From positions 18,228,001 to 18,292,000 of the forward strand of contig OZ316894.1 in NCBI GenBank assembly GCA_973895155.1: a stretch of DNA of 64,000 bases, in the 5' to 3' direction. The translations under genes and the position numbers were made by a program. Under the pieces are notes generated by a model, which was not told the origin of the DNA, did not search any database, and saw only the letters and a list, made by a program, of their open reading frames with translations. The stretch is from Marsupella aquatica. Lineage: Eukaryota > Marchantiophyta. Positions 30,210 to 42,985 of the stretch are shown one piece after another; within the stretch, counting starts at the first letter, position 1, and every line of letters starts with the position of its first letter.

Positions 30210-30500
30210 GTTCTTTGTTGACCTGTAATAGTCAGTGGGGATGCGGATGTTTCTCTGTGTTATATCGTGAACGACACTGAGGTCGTCACCATAGTTCTTT
30301 GTTGGCCTGTAGTAGTCAGTGAGGATGCGGCTAATTAAGATGTTTCTCTTTGTTATCTCTTGAAGACACTGGGGTCGTCACAGTGAGGATGCGCTAATTA
30401 AGATGTTTCTCTGTTATCTCTTGAAAGACACTGGGGTCGTCACCAAAGTTCTTTGTTGGCATGAGGTTTCTTTGTGGTATCTCTTGGAAGATACTCGGGT
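30210..30500. repeat. ~85-bp tandem repeats downstream of CLPD
   Basis: Imperfect units begin GTTCTTTGTTGGCCTGTAGT, continue GTCAGTGAGGATGCGG and GATGTTTCTCTTTGTTATCT, and end GACACTGGGGTCGTCACC. Copies lie at about 30210-30293, 30294-30381, 30382-30447 (lacking its first part) and 30448-30500 (shortened). Confidence 0.8.
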
Positions 30501-31434
30501 TTTCGACTGGACTAGGTTCAGTGCACCCAGTATGTTTGGATGCGTTAGCCGTTGGTGGCAGGCAGGACACTAGAGGCAATCGTGTCCAGGATCATAGTTT
30601 GGTCTCTTTTCGAAACCCGAGCATATCATGAAGTTCAGAAGTCTGCCCATATAGCGAATTTCTTGCTCCTCAGTTGTGGCTATAGAAGTAGAGGCTAGGG
30701 TTCAATAGGCACCTGGGAGGAAACGATTTCTTCGTGACGTCGAGCGTAACGTTCAAGACACGGAGACTTTGCAGCAGCTCGCAGTTTTGATTTTGGCCAG
30801 TGAATATCGGAGAAGCTTCGATTTCGACAATATGTGAATGTAGGTTTCATTGATTGTCTAGTCCTAGTTCCTAATGCGGACGGATATTTCGATGTCATTT
30901 TAAATAGGTGTATCATTTTCATGTCATTCACAGTTGGTCCCGTCTTTGAACATTGAACGGGAGTACTCTTTTGGAATTGGATGACGTGACAGTTTTTCTC
31001 CTCCGTTCGAGATGGAGGGTGTACGAAATTCATTAAAAAGTAGCGCTAATGACCGGCAGATGCTCGGCTAACCTTGGGGAGATGAAAACTTCATTTTGAC
31101 TACTTCCACCCAGGTCCGGTGGAATTCAAATTAAGGGTGGACACATTCCTCGGTTTACCCACAACAGAAACTACGATCTCAGTGCTCATCTACGTAGTCA
31201 AAGTAAAGGATTGTGAACAGTCGGGCCGTATGACCAGACATAACTAGAATGGGAAAATCCAGCATCCTAATATGGGTGACATACTATTTCACTACAAGAC
31301 TTCAAGAATCAAAGTTGGACGCAACGAGCTGATAGTCCTCAAGCATCCCAATTTGATGGATGAACACTAGGCTTCCCCAGTGTTCATCCTTCTGCATGTG
31401 AGAAGAAATGACATTTGTTACTTCCCAGAATCAT
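30501..31434. other. Intergenic DNA, no gene seen
   Basis: A minus-strand frame of 112 codons (30695-31033) has no recognisable domain. Nothing else is supported here. Confidence 0.4.
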
Positions 31435-31700
31435 GCTCCGCATGTCGAGATCAAACTGCTGCAATTGCATGTCTGAACATTCAATCTTACTAATAAATCG
31501 AGATCAGAAGCTAGAGTTTAGGGTTTAGGGATCAGAAGCTAGAGTTTGCTCCGCATGTCGAGATCAAACTGCTGCAATTGCATGTCTGAACATTCAATCT
31601 CACTAATAAATCGAGATCAGAAGCTAGAGTTGAGGTCATCATTTCTATTAACATTCAAAGAAGCTGGAGTTGAGGTAATCATTTCCATTAACATTCAAAG
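31435..31700. repeat. Nested tandem duplications around a short TTTAGGG pair
   Basis: An 84-bp segment starting GCTCCGCATGTCGAGATC is repeated at 31435-31518 and 31548-31631 with a single clear difference. Between them lies TTTAGGGTTTAGGG (31517-31530), two units of the plant telomere repeat. A second, 40-bp tandem pair follows at 31621-31660 and 31661-31700 (AAGCTAGAGTTGAGGTCATC...). Confidence 0.85.
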
Positions 31701-32699
31701 AGTAGCCATTCAGGCTTATAAGCAGACTGATAGAAACTGTCACGTGAATAACGGCTTTCTCGTTAAAACTCTAAAAGCTTTCAAGAATTCATTCTTCTTC
31801 AACGTCAAGGACAATTCACTCTTCTCTCTGCGTATTAATTGACGCAGCGACTCTCTGTACAGAGTAGGCTTTTTCAGTGAATAAGCCAAAAGATATTAAG
31901 AATCATCCGACCGGGAGGTATCCTCTATCACCCAAAGTGAAAGTAAACATTGACAGTCGTAGACTCTCTGCACTCATAAGAAGTACTTTGGAACTCGAAT
32001 GTACAAGTCTGAACTTCTCCCTAGCTGCATGTAAACTAACACAATAATACTTTTTCATCTGCGATAGCCTTCTGGCGGCCAGTGAAATTCTACAATACAC
32101 ATACAGCAGACGCTTTTGATAACTCTGTGCTTCCAATTTCAATTTGGAACGTGTCGGTGCATAGTGATGTTGCCATAGGGCTGGTGAACAGATCTATCAA
32201 GTGAGCTACAACATGAACGAAGTAAATCAAAAGATACATTGCCTATAACACAAGAACGATTACCCGAAATAAATGCCTACCAGGTATCTGCCACTGGTAT
32301 AGAGCGACAGACAAATTGGCAGAAATAAAACTACTTGTTTCCCACATTTTGTACAAAGAAGGCAGATGGAAACCAATGGCACTAAAGCATATGTCCATCA
32401 ACCATAGCGCTCGTGCTAAGGAGTCTGTACATAGTGAAGTAGAATTAATTTGACCAAAAACCTATGCACAAAGAACATTTATACAAGTCTTCCTCTACAT
32501 TTAGACTGGAAACTTCCTCGGACTCCTTTAAAATACACCCACGATGTCTGGCCTCGTCACATAAATGAACGCTGACGTAGAGTAAATGCATTGACCATGT
32601 ATCTTCGCCAGCTCTTTTACAGAGGATAATTTGATGTAGAAGCAACCTCCCATTGCACAGCCAGATCTTCAGAATACACTGCGAGGACAGCTGCAGAAC

Positions 32700-35600
32700 T
32701 CAAGGTAACGACGGGATAGATGTCTGACCACCTTTTGAGGGCAGCTGATTTGTGAGAAAGGATGCAAGAGACCATAGGCATAGCATTCCTAGGACTTGCA
32801 AAACAAAGAGCAAGGTCTGCAGCGACCCATTTATAGACATCGTTTCTGCTGTTGCCTCCACTCCTTTCAACGAAAAGAGAAGACCTGCCACCAACTGCGC
32901 CGCCCGGTTGAGTTGGTGAAGCCTGTACATCTGGAAAATATGTGAGCGGGTTAGAAAGAGTCTTTCGAAGTATTATTATCTTCACAGCCGCAGGTCAAAT
33001 GCAAGGGTCATCAATCAAAGAGTAAAATAAACAAGCCAGAAGTCCAATCCACTTTATTCTATGCTAAATTGGACTTTAAGACTAAAAATTCGTTCGTCCA
33101 ATTTTTGCTAGAAACCTGTCTTTAGCTGTCTATTTCTATTTCCATTTTGAGGCTTGACGATAATACATGTCCTTAAAGAAAACAACACCGAACTCTAAAA
33201 AACTAGCTGCATTACTCCATCAGAAACGATTGCACTCTCTTGAAGGTACTTTCTATTTGCTTTGCTTTAGGTACGATTCAGGAGAGGAGGTACCACACTG
33301 GGATGAATCAACTCTCAAAGAATTGAACGAGAGAAACAGAGGACGGATTTAAGATTGGCAACAAAGAACTAACATCCCTGCTATAATTCTCAAATAGCAT
33401 CTAACGCAACAAAATGGTCCACTGCTTGGAGAATTACTCAACACTGCTAATAATCTCCTGAACTAAAGGCAATACAGAAAATAGAGGTCGTCCGTAATGT
33501 GGCCCAGTGGGCGAGTCGACTATTATTTGGGCACGGGTCCAAGGTGCATTGAGCGTCGTCTCTCAGTTGAATACTCAGAATTCGAAAAGGGGCTGAAATT
33601 GCCTTCGGTTCTGGCATCGGGATGGGCTTTGCCGCAAGTCACCGGCACTTCTGCTGGAGCAGAATGCGACCACCAGAATGAGACAATCGAGTTCACAGCA
33701 CTTTCCCACTACCTCAACCAGAGCTTCATAAGTCGATATCTGTCGTGCAAGAATTAACGTTTTCCGGGTTTAACAGGAGTGATCGCCTTAATTTCACTCC
33801 GTTCTTTACCGTAACTCTCTAATGCTTTCGAAAGGGATCGCTCTTCAATTGTTTCTGGCATTCCTTGCCTCCAGCGAATGGATTTCCACAAAAGAGGGTG
33901 GTGCATAGACATAATTAGATCGAAAGGTTCATGCTCTCATAAGAAAACGCACCTGGAACGTGACGGGGACGAGCGGCCACACAGGCGAACGACGCGCGTG
34001 TACAATGTGCTCAAAACCTAACTGTACAAGAAGGCCGACCATGTACGGGGCTAGAGCGGCAGCGGCTGCAGGACCTGTCCAAGGCCACACTACTACGAAA
34101 GTGGCAACCGGTAACAACACTCCAATCGCTAGAACAAACTTCGCACTCAGTCCGTAACCCAGCAAATAGACCGGCGACGCAGCTTCTATTTGTTCCGATG
34201 TAGATGCAGATACTGCTCCTGCCGTCGCTAGTCGAGACATGTGAGCAACGTAAAGAAAGACCGAAGCACCGATGAAGAAAAGCGTCTCGGTGAAAAACAG
34301 GATCACAAAATCTGCACCCAGAAAAAAATGTCCTCGCATGTCACTGGTTGTGCTTACAAAAGAGAAGCAACAAGTCATGACGCTTTCAGAAGCTGAATGT
34401 GTCCCCAACTTTAACATCAATTCGCACGGCAGTACATTTGAAATGCTGCAACTTAAAGAATACTGAAGTCATAATTGAGCCTTCCGTCGACCACTGACAA
34501 AAGTGTAGTGTCAGTTGTCTACTTTTGACCTTCAATTTGACGACATCATTCTGGCGACTTAGAGAACTAACTCAGTTTTCCATGTGACAAAACCGTCCCT
34601 TGACAGGAGTTTACAAACTCAGCTCTCTCGCAAGAAAACTTCTACCCTCCTTATCACCTACTAACCCTCTGGATGCGAAAAACCGAATCTTAAGTATTCA
34701 TGATGAAATTGGCAGATCTCCAGAGCTTTCCTCCGTCTACTGAGTACATATCTGTGCATGGTTTAGATTTTAGTTCCTTTCCAGATACTAAAGCTTTACA
34801 CCTTCGTTTGATTGTACACATATTGCAGTGTTCACGTTGTTCCTTGTTTGCACATGTGAACAGATGGGGATTAATAAAATAGTTCTAGCTTGCCAGAGTA
34901 AGATCCATTTCTATTCACATCGTCAGGGGTACTGCGATACAGTATTAACTCATATATCATACCTGTGACAAGGGAGTCTTCAAGCAGAGATCCAAACATC
35001 TTACGCAAGTACAGAGGAGGAAGCACAACCGAGGCAACCAAGATGAAAGGTCCTAGCGGCCAGATCATCGACCGTAAGTTGCTTTTGCTAGGAGAAGTGG
35101 AAACAGATTGCTCCGCCTCCTCCTCCGTGGAAGAATCAATGCGCTGCGGGTAGAAAGAAACCAATCCGGCCTTTCCACCAACTTGGGAGACCACCTCCTC
35201 TGGGACGTGACTAACAACATGGACAGGCTTTTCAGAGAAAACCTCTCCGGACGATACCCCGCTGATACTTGAATGCTGCTGCTCGTGCGTGTGGTCTTCA
35301 GCATTTGGTTTCGGTTCTTCAAGCGGAGCAACCCCTACATTACAGCGGACTCTGGTTTCCCTTGTGGTTTTAGAATAGCGCAATTCGGCCACACAATCCA
35401 GCTGCAGGGTGTGCAGCCCTGAAGAAGCATCCCAGGCTCTGTCCTTTAATCGCTCTGCATGCCTCGGTGTCCTTCTCAGTTGTTGTTGCTGCTGCACTAA
35501 CCCTCCTCCAGCAGGAAGGGCACATAAATTGAGCCTCGCCCTCCCCCTGAATTTCCCCAATCCCTTAACCGAAACGATTGCAGTATTAGTGCTTCTTCTT

Positions 35601-35728
35601 TGCTTGAAATAATGGTTCCACAAACTCCAACCATGACCACTTGGTCCAACCAGACTCCTTTCCTCGAGCCCAATCCCGCCCAGCGAAGCGATACTCACCG
35701 AGTTCATTATCGTGGCACAGGCATTCAT
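32700..35728 (-). CDS. Probable plastid multi-pass membrane protein, unknown function
   Basis: Three exons on the minus strand: 35728-34963, 34311-33953 and 32930-32700. Both introns are GT..AG and in phase, giving 451 residues. The first ~135 residues are basic, Ser/Gln-rich and unconserved in style, consistent with a plastid transit peptide; an acidic low-complexity stretch follows (near STEEEAEQ). Hydrophobic segments then appear: about WPLGPFILVASVVLPPLYL, DFVILFFTETLFFIGASVFL, VLAIGVLLPVATFVVVWPW, a Gly/Ala-rich helix at AAAALAPYMVGLLVQLGF, and LLFVLQVLGMLCLWSLASFL near the C-terminus, preceded by MYRLHQLNRAAQLVAGLLF. The pattern resembles an uncharacterised chloroplast transmembrane family of green plants, recalled only loosely, so no name is given. 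The second intron (about 1 kb) contains only short spurious frames. Confidence 0.7.
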
Positions 35729-37430
35729 CTTCGCGGGTCACAAAGCACGCAATTATCTCACGGTCACGACAACTCTACCTCCCATCACTCCCTCCATCTC
35801 TCCCCTCCAAAGGAACCCCCAAAGAACCTTCTCAATCCCCCTCCGCGCCTAAGCTCACCGATTCTCTTACTGCTGCTGTCAAAACCAACGGCGAATTCGG
35901 ATTCAGGTTCTTTCAACGCCCAAAGACACACTAGCCGACGGACGAGGTGAACTAGACTAGAACGCGTAGCCTAAATTCCCCGCACTGTTGTCCATCCAAG
36001 CTTTTCCCATGCACACCACCTTTCCTTCTCCCTGCATGCTTCCGGACACTGCTGCAAAACCCAGCTTCTCTGCTCCAGAATGAGAGGGAGGCGGAAGAAA
36101 GAATGAATGTCCCAAGGAGGTCACCACCAGCTGCTGCCAACGCGGAGCATGGAAAGTGCCACACCTCTAACCATCATCACATCCCCCTCCCCTCCGCCCC
36201 AATTCCTTCGACATCCCCTAAAATGCTCTGCTTCTCTCCTCTCCTCTTCTCGCCTCTCTCCTCTCCTCTGTTTTCCTCTGTTTTGCTCTGTTCTGGTGCC
36301 GAATGTCGTCGAGCTTTTTCGTGGCCGAGAAATGAGGCCGACGAATGAGGGGAATCGAGCGCGAGGCTTTTTTGGAAATGGGGGCCAATCAATTCTCTCG
36401 GGGCTCATCATCTGCTTATCGCCCAATGCTGATAATCATTTCAGCTTTTCGGCACTGTAATAGGACGAGAGCATTCTCTAATGTAATCATGTGGTTACGG
36501 TAATTTTTTACGTTTTTTCCTTTTTCGCCAAGGGGGTTAAGGATGAATGTCAACCTTGTGTGAAGGAGAAGGTGCTCACTAGATTTACTTGTCAGGTTTT
36601 TACTACATTAATTTCTGACACTTCAATCTCCCCACAGTAGATTTAAGACTAAGGGTTCGATCTGGCTAATGGGGTTTGTGACCCATATCTATATCACTAA
36701 TTGCCATGAGCTAGAGTTGGGGTCTAAGTTTCGTCTCTAGAGCCCACCTCTACTCTAGAGCCCACCACCAAAATTTTATTGGGTTTTACTTTTAGTACAA
36801 GTAAAGTGTTCCTTTCAAGAAAAATAATAATAAATTAGTGGATGGAAACAGCACTTAGGTTAGTCTAAGACAAAAAGGCTGGCAAATTTTAGCCAAAAGT
36901 GGTGAAGATTTTGACTGAGAAAGACCCGACCTGTTTTTGCCGTGGATCAATTACTTAATGTTTGCTAGTTGACAGCTGGTGGTTGTGCTGTGCATGCCAG
37001 GGCCAACAAGACGCTAACACCATCAATTGAGGGTCCCACTCTTGTCAAGTTGATGATAAGTGGAGTCAATTAGAAGGAAGGAACCTGGCTGCCTCCATAA
37101 TATAACGCCACAGTTCTCGGAAAATTAATTACTGACTGGCAAATAATCTGCTCTGCCATAGAACAAGGCTCCATGGAAAGTGGGAGTGTCAGGCCCAAAA
37201 CCATTTCCATGGAATCCGCAACTAATAACTTAAAGGTGCTGCTACATGTGGAAGCAGACTTAACCAGGCTTCCAATAACTGAGAACTTTTCACCACCACG
37301 CCAATGCTATCACCGCTTCGATACTTGGTGAAATTTGATTTTCCTGAACCCAATGCATGACACCATTTTCTGACACAAGAGGTGGCTGGTACTCGAGTTC
37401 TCGTCTGTATGTCACACCCCTAAGAACTAC
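35729..37430. other. Upstream region of the membrane-protein gene; no other gene seen
   Basis: A CT-rich tract (36218-36297; TCTCCTCTCC units) lies about 500 bp upstream of the start codon and may belong to the promoter or 5' UTR. Beyond it the sequence is ordinary AT-rich intergenic DNA without supported features. Confidence 0.35.
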
Positions 37431-37439
37431 AAGTGCCCC

Positions 37440-37700
37440 ACCAGAAGGCAAGGATCCCAAAGCAGGAGACCCAATATAGGGGAGAAATCAAGGGGGAAGA
37501 CCCAAGAAGACCAAAGAGCTAACAAGCCTCAGAGATCCCTAAGACTGCAATAGAACTAACGCACTGCTGAGGAGCTTTGTAACCCTCACGAGTAAACAGG
37601 TTACAAAAAAGAATTGTGTAGAGGCTCCAAACTCAATTGTGTAGAGGATCTTGGCAGTCTGGTCTAGGGTTACTAGCCTGTGACCAGAAAATGAATAAAA
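37440..37700. repeat. Dispersed repeat fragment (AGGAGACCCAATATAGGGGA type)
   Basis: AAGGATCCCAAAGCAGGAGA, CCCAATATAGGGGAGAA and AAGACCAAAGAGCTAACAAG recur in similar wording at about 53310-53400 and, weakly, at 50365-50385, and are distantly like the repeat at 38805-39245 and 49675-50080. It looks like decayed retroelement DNA, but class and ends are not determined. Confidence 0.4.
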
Positions 37701-38604
37701 CCTGACCGGCAATAGGGAAGCTCATCTAAGTTAGAAGCCATACCCAGACCTCCAGTATAGCATGTAATTACTGTCCAGAAAAAGTGTATTTCCAAGCACG
37801 AGATTATGGGAATAACATATACCTCTAAAAATGGTTACACACCAGTAACCTACTTTCCTTACATAAATTATGAAGAACACTAAGAGTTCTATAGTATACC
37901 TATCATACACCCACACTCTAATAGGCCATGAGGACAGAAACTGAGGGATAAGGCATTGGCTAGGGAAGAGAGACACCACATGCCCCTATGAAAAGGTCAA
38001 AGATAGCATGTACAACCTTAAAAACCTCCAAAGCAAGTGGGTAAAACAATTTGTTAATGTAAAGACAAAAAATCACTTCAAGACAACAATGAAACATGCT
38101 ATAATGTAACAAGCACCATAAGTATGCCAGTGAGTACTTTTTGCCTTGAATGATTTCCTTACTTAGCAATAAGGGGTATCAAAGCTGACCCAGGGCGTCC
38201 TCACAATTGACCAGCATGAATGGCAGTACACGTCAATGGAGGCCATTAGTTGTGTCATGGCTTGGCTGCCGGTTGTGACCCAAGGACTCCTCACGTGCCC
38301 TGCCTGAGTTACGGTACTTCAAAACTAGCATATCACAGAAAATGACAGAAGACGGGAGCGATGGAAGCAAAGAAGAGAGGAGAGCGCATGACACTTAGCC
38401 AGTTTTTGGCCTTGACTTGGAACCATACTTGGCCTCATTTCTGGAATGATGCTACTATAGCAGACTGAGGCTAACCATGGCCACCTAAAGTTTTTCAAAG
38501 GGTCTATCATGTGTGACACCACTTAATTAGAAGATATATGATCTCTGTTGTTGGATGGGGCAGAAAACCTTGATCGAACCTTGGCACACTCCGCCCCCCC
38601 GCAA

Positions 38605-38643
38605 CCCCCCCCCCCCCCCCCCCCCCCCCCCCACACACACACA
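38605..38643. repeat. Poly(C) run followed by (CA)n beside an assembly gap
   Basis: Twenty-eight C residues run directly into ACACACACAC, and a run of about ten G residues follows at 38681-38691 before the gap. Such tracts break sequencing and probably caused the gap. Confidence 0.9.
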
Positions 38644-38704
38644 CATCTCTCTTCTCAAATCTTCATAGCTCTGTCACCATGGGGGGGGGGGCTTTACAAT
38701 ATAC

Positions 38705-38804
38705 NNNNNNNNNNNNNNNNNNNNNNNNNNNNNNNNNNNNNNNNNNNNNNNNNNNNNNNNNNNNNNNNNNNNNNNNNNNNNNNNNNNNNNNNNNNNNNNN
38801 NNNN
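38705..38804. other. Assembly gap (100 N)
   Basis: Exactly 100 N characters, the usual placeholder for a gap of unknown size. The right flank is a dispersed repeat, so real repeat sequence is probably missing here. Confidence 0.99.
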
Positions 38805-39245
38805 CCTGCTTCCAACGGAGGCTGTATCCCCCTGTTTTAGTCCTCAAGGCCTTCGTTAGGCAGAGGGTGTCTATTGAACTTGAGTGGGCTGAGACTTTCA
38901 CCATTCTTTGTAGGGCCAAGGCTGTAAATTTGAGGGCTTCTAGACAGCGCCCTCTGCATGCCCTTTCTATGCAACTTACTCCGGTGCTATACCAAGCTTT
39001 TCAATTTTCCTCCAAGTTGGGTTTTCTTCTTCTCTGTTCATTTGTAGGCTCTGTGTTCTTTTGTGTTTGATAGGCGCTCTCAGGCTTGTGGGGCCTCCTT
39101 GGTCCTCTTGTGACCTTTCTCTTTTCCTTTTCCCCCCTTTTTTGGGGAGGTCTTTGGCCTTTAGGATCATGTCCCCCAACTTGGTATTATTGTGTTTTGG
39201 AACTATGATATGCATCAGATGGTCACAATGTTGAGTCTTCTTTTC
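38805..39245 (-). mobile_element. Dispersed ~400-bp repeat, copy 1
   Basis: Read on the minus strand, this segment aligns along most of its length with 49675-50080 on the plus strand: both hold GAGGCCCCACAAGC, CTGTCTAGAAGCCCT / TTGTCTAGAAGCCCT, ACAGCCTTGGCCCTA, AAGAATGGTGAAA and GGACACCCTCT-type blocks in the same order. No coding capacity is visible. It is a non-autonomous or fragmentary transposable element; one end is lost in the assembly gap. Confidence 0.7.
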
Positions 39246-40091
39246 CAAGGATTCCAATTACAGTAAGTTAAAAAACACCATATCTGTTGTAATGCCACCT
39301 TTACGACTCCAGGATGTGCTTTTGCCTTGTCTTGGGGCCTATGCTGTGTTTGAAACTCAAAAGGTTTTCCACTTGTCACAGTTGGGCTTAAATTCGTTTC
39401 TGCTGTTCACTTCGGTGATTGCTAATGCTCCTCAAGTACCAAAACTTCTTTCAAACATTGCTTAAGAGCTAGCCTGTTTCGAATGCAAGCAGTCCAGAAG
39501 CCAAAGTGAAGGACCAATACAACAGATCTAACGGGGTTGTTTCAGATAATCAATTGCGTCCTCCTACACTATAGTCTTCCATCTACGGACCCAAGAATGA
39601 CTGCCCATGATTGGAATTTCTGGTCCAGGACGCCAACAAGGGTCACGCACCTCTATCACTTGTCAAAATGTCCACCACAACGAAATGATCAAAAGAAACA
39701 GCGCGAGATTTGCGAAATCACCTGAGCAGATGTCAATGGCGTTCGAAGTCTTCATCTCATATATAATGCTCAAAAGGCTCCCAACATTCAACTAGAAGGA
39801 ACTCTGCTCTTAACAAATGGCACTATGCTTACTAAGACAGGTAAACTACGTTGCTTACGTACTGTGCCAGCAGAATCATCATCAGGGTCTATCTGCTAAC
39901 CAACAAATGGGGCCAAGTCTCCTAAAATCTACCACAAAGGACTGTACATCACCCATGAAAACCAGAGCAGGTTCTCTAAGTGAGCGGCAGTGGCATGACC
40001 ACAATCCCATCACAAAGGCATAATTAGTCTAAATCTGAGAGAAAACGCTTCAAAATAAGGAACAGCGTCTGCAGTTTCCAAGATCATGCTT

Positions 40092-41990
40092 TCAGGGAAC
40101 TGTGTTGTCTTCTTGAGGCATCTCTGCCTGACTATCCAAAGGCATGTACTGAGACATGATTGCACGGATCTCTGAGTCCATGTATGACTGTATTCTGTAC
40201 TTGTACACGACATAGCCTCCCAATCCCATAGCTACCAGCCCCGCCACAACCACTAATGACATCCACCAGCCCACTTTGGACGCGGACCTCAACTTACTGC
40301 TGATGCATGTATCATGTTCCGCGCTATAGAAAAGATCGCTTCCACGACACTGGCAATCATAACTACCCCACTCGTTCTTACAGGTGCACTCTGGACACTG
40401 ACACGCCAACCTTTCTGAGCACTCGTTGATGTCAACGCATTCATTCACCCCGTCTCCCCTGAATCCTTCAGGACACCTACATCCTGTCCACAATGAATGC
40501 GTGCAAGCAGAAAAGGTGTGGCCTTCCTTGGATTGCTGCCAGCAACCTCCATTGTCAATCTTGCATCGCCCTGCTCCTGTGGGTTCACAAGACTTGTAGC
40601 CGTCTCCTTGAAACTGAACACCCTGGACCACAGGGCATTGGCACACACGGCCACGGAAAGTATCCAGACAAGCCGTCACATTGGCCTTGGGATTCTGCCA
40701 GCAGCCTCCGTTGTTGTCAAGGCATTCGTTGGTTTGCACAATTTCACTCAAGCATGGAGGAGGATCTGTGGTTTCCTTAAACCCAGAACAGATCGCCTTT
40801 AGCACTGCAGCCTTGTCCAGCTTTCCTCGGTACTGCCTTTGATTTATCATGAGAGTCGGCAATATCGTCACGTCACCTCTATCACCATGCCCAACTTGAG
40901 CATCTTGCTCGACTTTCAGTATGGGGTTGTCCGCATCAGCTAGACGATCGCCCATACATCTGTTGACCGCAGCGACCTCTAACCCCAAAGACGTGATAAC
41001 CTCCTCGGCGCAAATATCATTGTACTTGTTGTCTTTCATCGGGCATCGAATTTGAAAATCGGTGACATAATCCCACCATGTCCAAGCCCTCCCAATATCT
41101 TTGGAGACCTTGTGAACACAGAGCTGCCTCAAGTTCTCCACAACGACATCCTTCCCCTCGTAGCCTCGTCCGAAGTCCTGCTCTGGATCCGGTGCACAGT
41201 ACCTTCCATTATTGATGCACTGAGACTGGCACTGCTTGCTCTCAATGAAGGGCTGAGGACAGTACCATGTGATGTAATGAGGAGTGAACTGGGTGTATTT
41301 TCCACGCTCAAGAATTTGGGCGGCACCTTTGAAATTCTTGACGAAATCCATCTGGGCATCACACTTGGGTCCACATTCGTCGTTGCTGTTCGTCCAGAAT
41401 TCGTACTCGACGCGCTCATCGGGGTGAGGAAGAGACTCACTCCAATCTAGTTTGATAATGAGACTTCCCTTGCCAGTTTTCAGGTAATTCTTCATCTTGA
41501 CGCCAAGGTCTTTTGTGATCAAGGCCGACGGAATTGTGATATTATCCACGTAATCCACACTATCTTTGCCATCTGTAGGGGAGTCCATGGTGATTAGCTC
41601 CTCATCTGTGTCATCAGCGACCAGTACCGCAGCGGCTCCGGCTTGCTGTGCATTGAACACTTTCAGGGCGAAGTAACAATCGCCTCGATCGACGAGGACA
41701 ACGACCGGGCGGCCCCCGCCCGTCGAGTCCTCACGCCAGTTTTGTGCTTCATTAAATGCGATACACGCCTTTTCGCCCTCCGCTGTATAAACTACCGACC
41801 CCTCCATTGTCCCTCCATATTGCGGAATACCAAAATTGCCGATGGCGCTGTCGTATGAGCCTCTCAAGTCAACCGGTGAAGTTACTTTAATGCTGTTCTC
41901 CTCAACTACAAATCGACACCGTGCCAGACCTACAAGCATGTGAAGGATTGTAGCGACGACAATCACAGAGCTAAACCGAAGGGCTGCCAT
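40092..41990 (-). CDS. VSR: Vacuolar sorting receptor (VSR), copy 1
   Basis: Type I membrane receptor that binds vacuolar sorting signals of soluble cargo in the Golgi/trans-Golgi network. One uninterrupted frame of 632 residues, the full family length. Signal peptide at about 1-25; protease-associated domain ([28 protein letters not shown] split by the usual conserved residues); central Cys-rich luminal region with [14 protein letters not shown] and [19 protein letters not shown]-like repeats (NNGGCWQ twice, then a calcium-binding type [16 protein letters not shown]); one membrane helix at about 572-595; and a short tail with the tyrosine sorting motif YMPL at 615-618. There are no coding introns, whereas Arabidopsis VSR genes are split. 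A 5' UTR intron is likely at 42331-42003 on the minus strand (donor GTAAAT, acceptor TTTAG). It pairs with a second copy in opposite orientation at 56509. Confidence 0.96.
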   Translation of the reverse strand: MAALRFSSVIVVATILHMLVGLARCRFVVEENSIKVTSPVDLRGSYDSAIGNFGIPQYGGTMEGSVVYTAEGEKACIAFNEAQNWREDSTGGGRPVVVLVDRGDCYFALKVFNAQQAGAAAVLVADDTDEELITMDSPTDGKDSVDYVDNITIPSALITKDLGVKMKNYLKTGKGSLIIKLDWSESLPHPDERVEYEFWTNSNDECGPKCDAQMDFVKNFKGAAQILERGKYTQFTPHYITWYCPQPFIESKQCQSQCINNGRYCAPDPEQDFGRGYEGKDVVVENLRQLCVHKVSKDIGRAWTWWDYVTDFQIRCPMKDNKYNDICAEEVITSLGLEVAAVNRCMGDRLADADNPILKVEQDAQVGHGDRGDVTILPTLMINQRQYRGKLDKAAVLKAICSGFKETTDPPPCLSEIVQTNECLDNNGGCWQNPKANVTACLDTFRGRVCQCPVVQGVQFQGDGYKSCEPTGAGRCKIDNGGCWQQSKEGHTFSACTHSLWTGCRCPEGFRGDGVNECVDINECSERLACQCPECTCKNEWGSYDCQCRGSDLFYSAEHDTCISSKLRSASKVGWWMSLVVVAGLVAMGLGGYVVYKYRIQSYMDSEIRAIMSQYMPLDSQAEMPQEDNTVP

Positions 41991-42002
41991 AGTGGCACCA
42001 GT

Positions 42003-42539
42003 CTAAACAAAAACCCTGATCAACGGATCGAGCAATGAAACCTCGGGGCACACAACTAAAACAACCAACTCGGCTCCGACGCCTACCGCAAGAGATCCTC
42101 CCTCAGCGGCCTCTAATCCACGACGTGACGAACAAATCTAATCTCCAGAACCCCACGAGGCCCCTCTTCCGAGCAGCCGGCCAATCTTGAGGCTGGCTTG
42201 GATTTGTTTTCTATCTGCACGACCACACAGATGTTGAAGTCCAGGGCTAAATAATTGCGACCACCCAGATGTTGAAGTCCAATGCTATATTATTGCGAAG
42301 TGCTTCAAAGTCGAGAAAAGTCAAAATTTACCTTGCTTGCTCGGCTCTGTGCCCCACCGACCGACACACCACCCTCGTCAAAGGACTTTCATTCGTACAG
42401 AAACGAACACAACAATGGAGCTTCTTCGCTGATCAGGGATCCGCCCCTCTAAGCAACAATACTCCTTTTCCTTGACAACACCCGCCCTCTCTCCTCATCT
42501 CCTCGTCCTGGCGTTCATTCCTTTGACCACCATTCACGG

Positions 42540-42577
<38 letters not shown>

Positions 42578-42985
42578 CGTCCTCCCCGCAAATCCCACAC
42601 AACTAAATGTGAAAGAGGAGAGAGCCGAGCTTCTCGATCTTTATCAACAACCACAAGCTTCCATGAATAGATCCGCCAAGAATGAGGGCGGGCACACCGC
42701 ACTTCGTCCTGTGTCCGTGTCTGCTCCAAATGCCCGCAGAAGAAACTCACTCAACACCCATCACCCCTGGAGAGGACATCTGCACCGCCACCGCCAAGCT
42801 TCTCCCTCGCAAGCTTCACCAGGACGAAACTTAATTATAAAACTATCTGTGGGACGAGAGTCATCATTATCGTCGCCGTGGCTTGCGTCAACAGCAGACC
42901 TTCCTCCCCCATTCCTTCCCTCGAGGAAAAGAGATGGAGATTTGACCGCGAGACCATATTTTCAAGGTTTACTTGACTAGGAACG
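42003..42985 (-). promoter_or_regulatory. 5' region of VSR copy 1: 5' UTR intron, leader exon and promoter
   Basis: The minus strand reads AGCCGAGCAAGCAAG then GTAAAT at 42332/42331, a good splice donor, and TTTGTTTAG just before the ATG leader at 42003-42002, a good acceptor. A 33-bp CT run at 42541-42573 and the region out to about 42985 match the 5' region of VSR copy 2 and the orphan copy at 49078. A piece of the intron (CCACACAGATGTTGAAGTCC) is itself duplicated at 42225-42295. Confidence 0.65.

Noticed and set aside
33497-33757. 86-codon plus-strand frame inside the second intron of the membrane-protein gene
   Set aside because: No recognisable domain and located inside an intron; composition is ordinary.
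38605-38804. Biological significance of the poly(C)/(CA)n tract and gap
   Set aside because: Homopolymer and dinucleotide runs at a 100-N gap most likely reflect assembly limits.
40493-41450. Frames of 95-132 codons antisense to VSR copy 1, with matching ones antisense to copy 2
   Set aside because: They are shadows of the conserved VSR coding sequence; their conservation between copies follows from the receptor frame.
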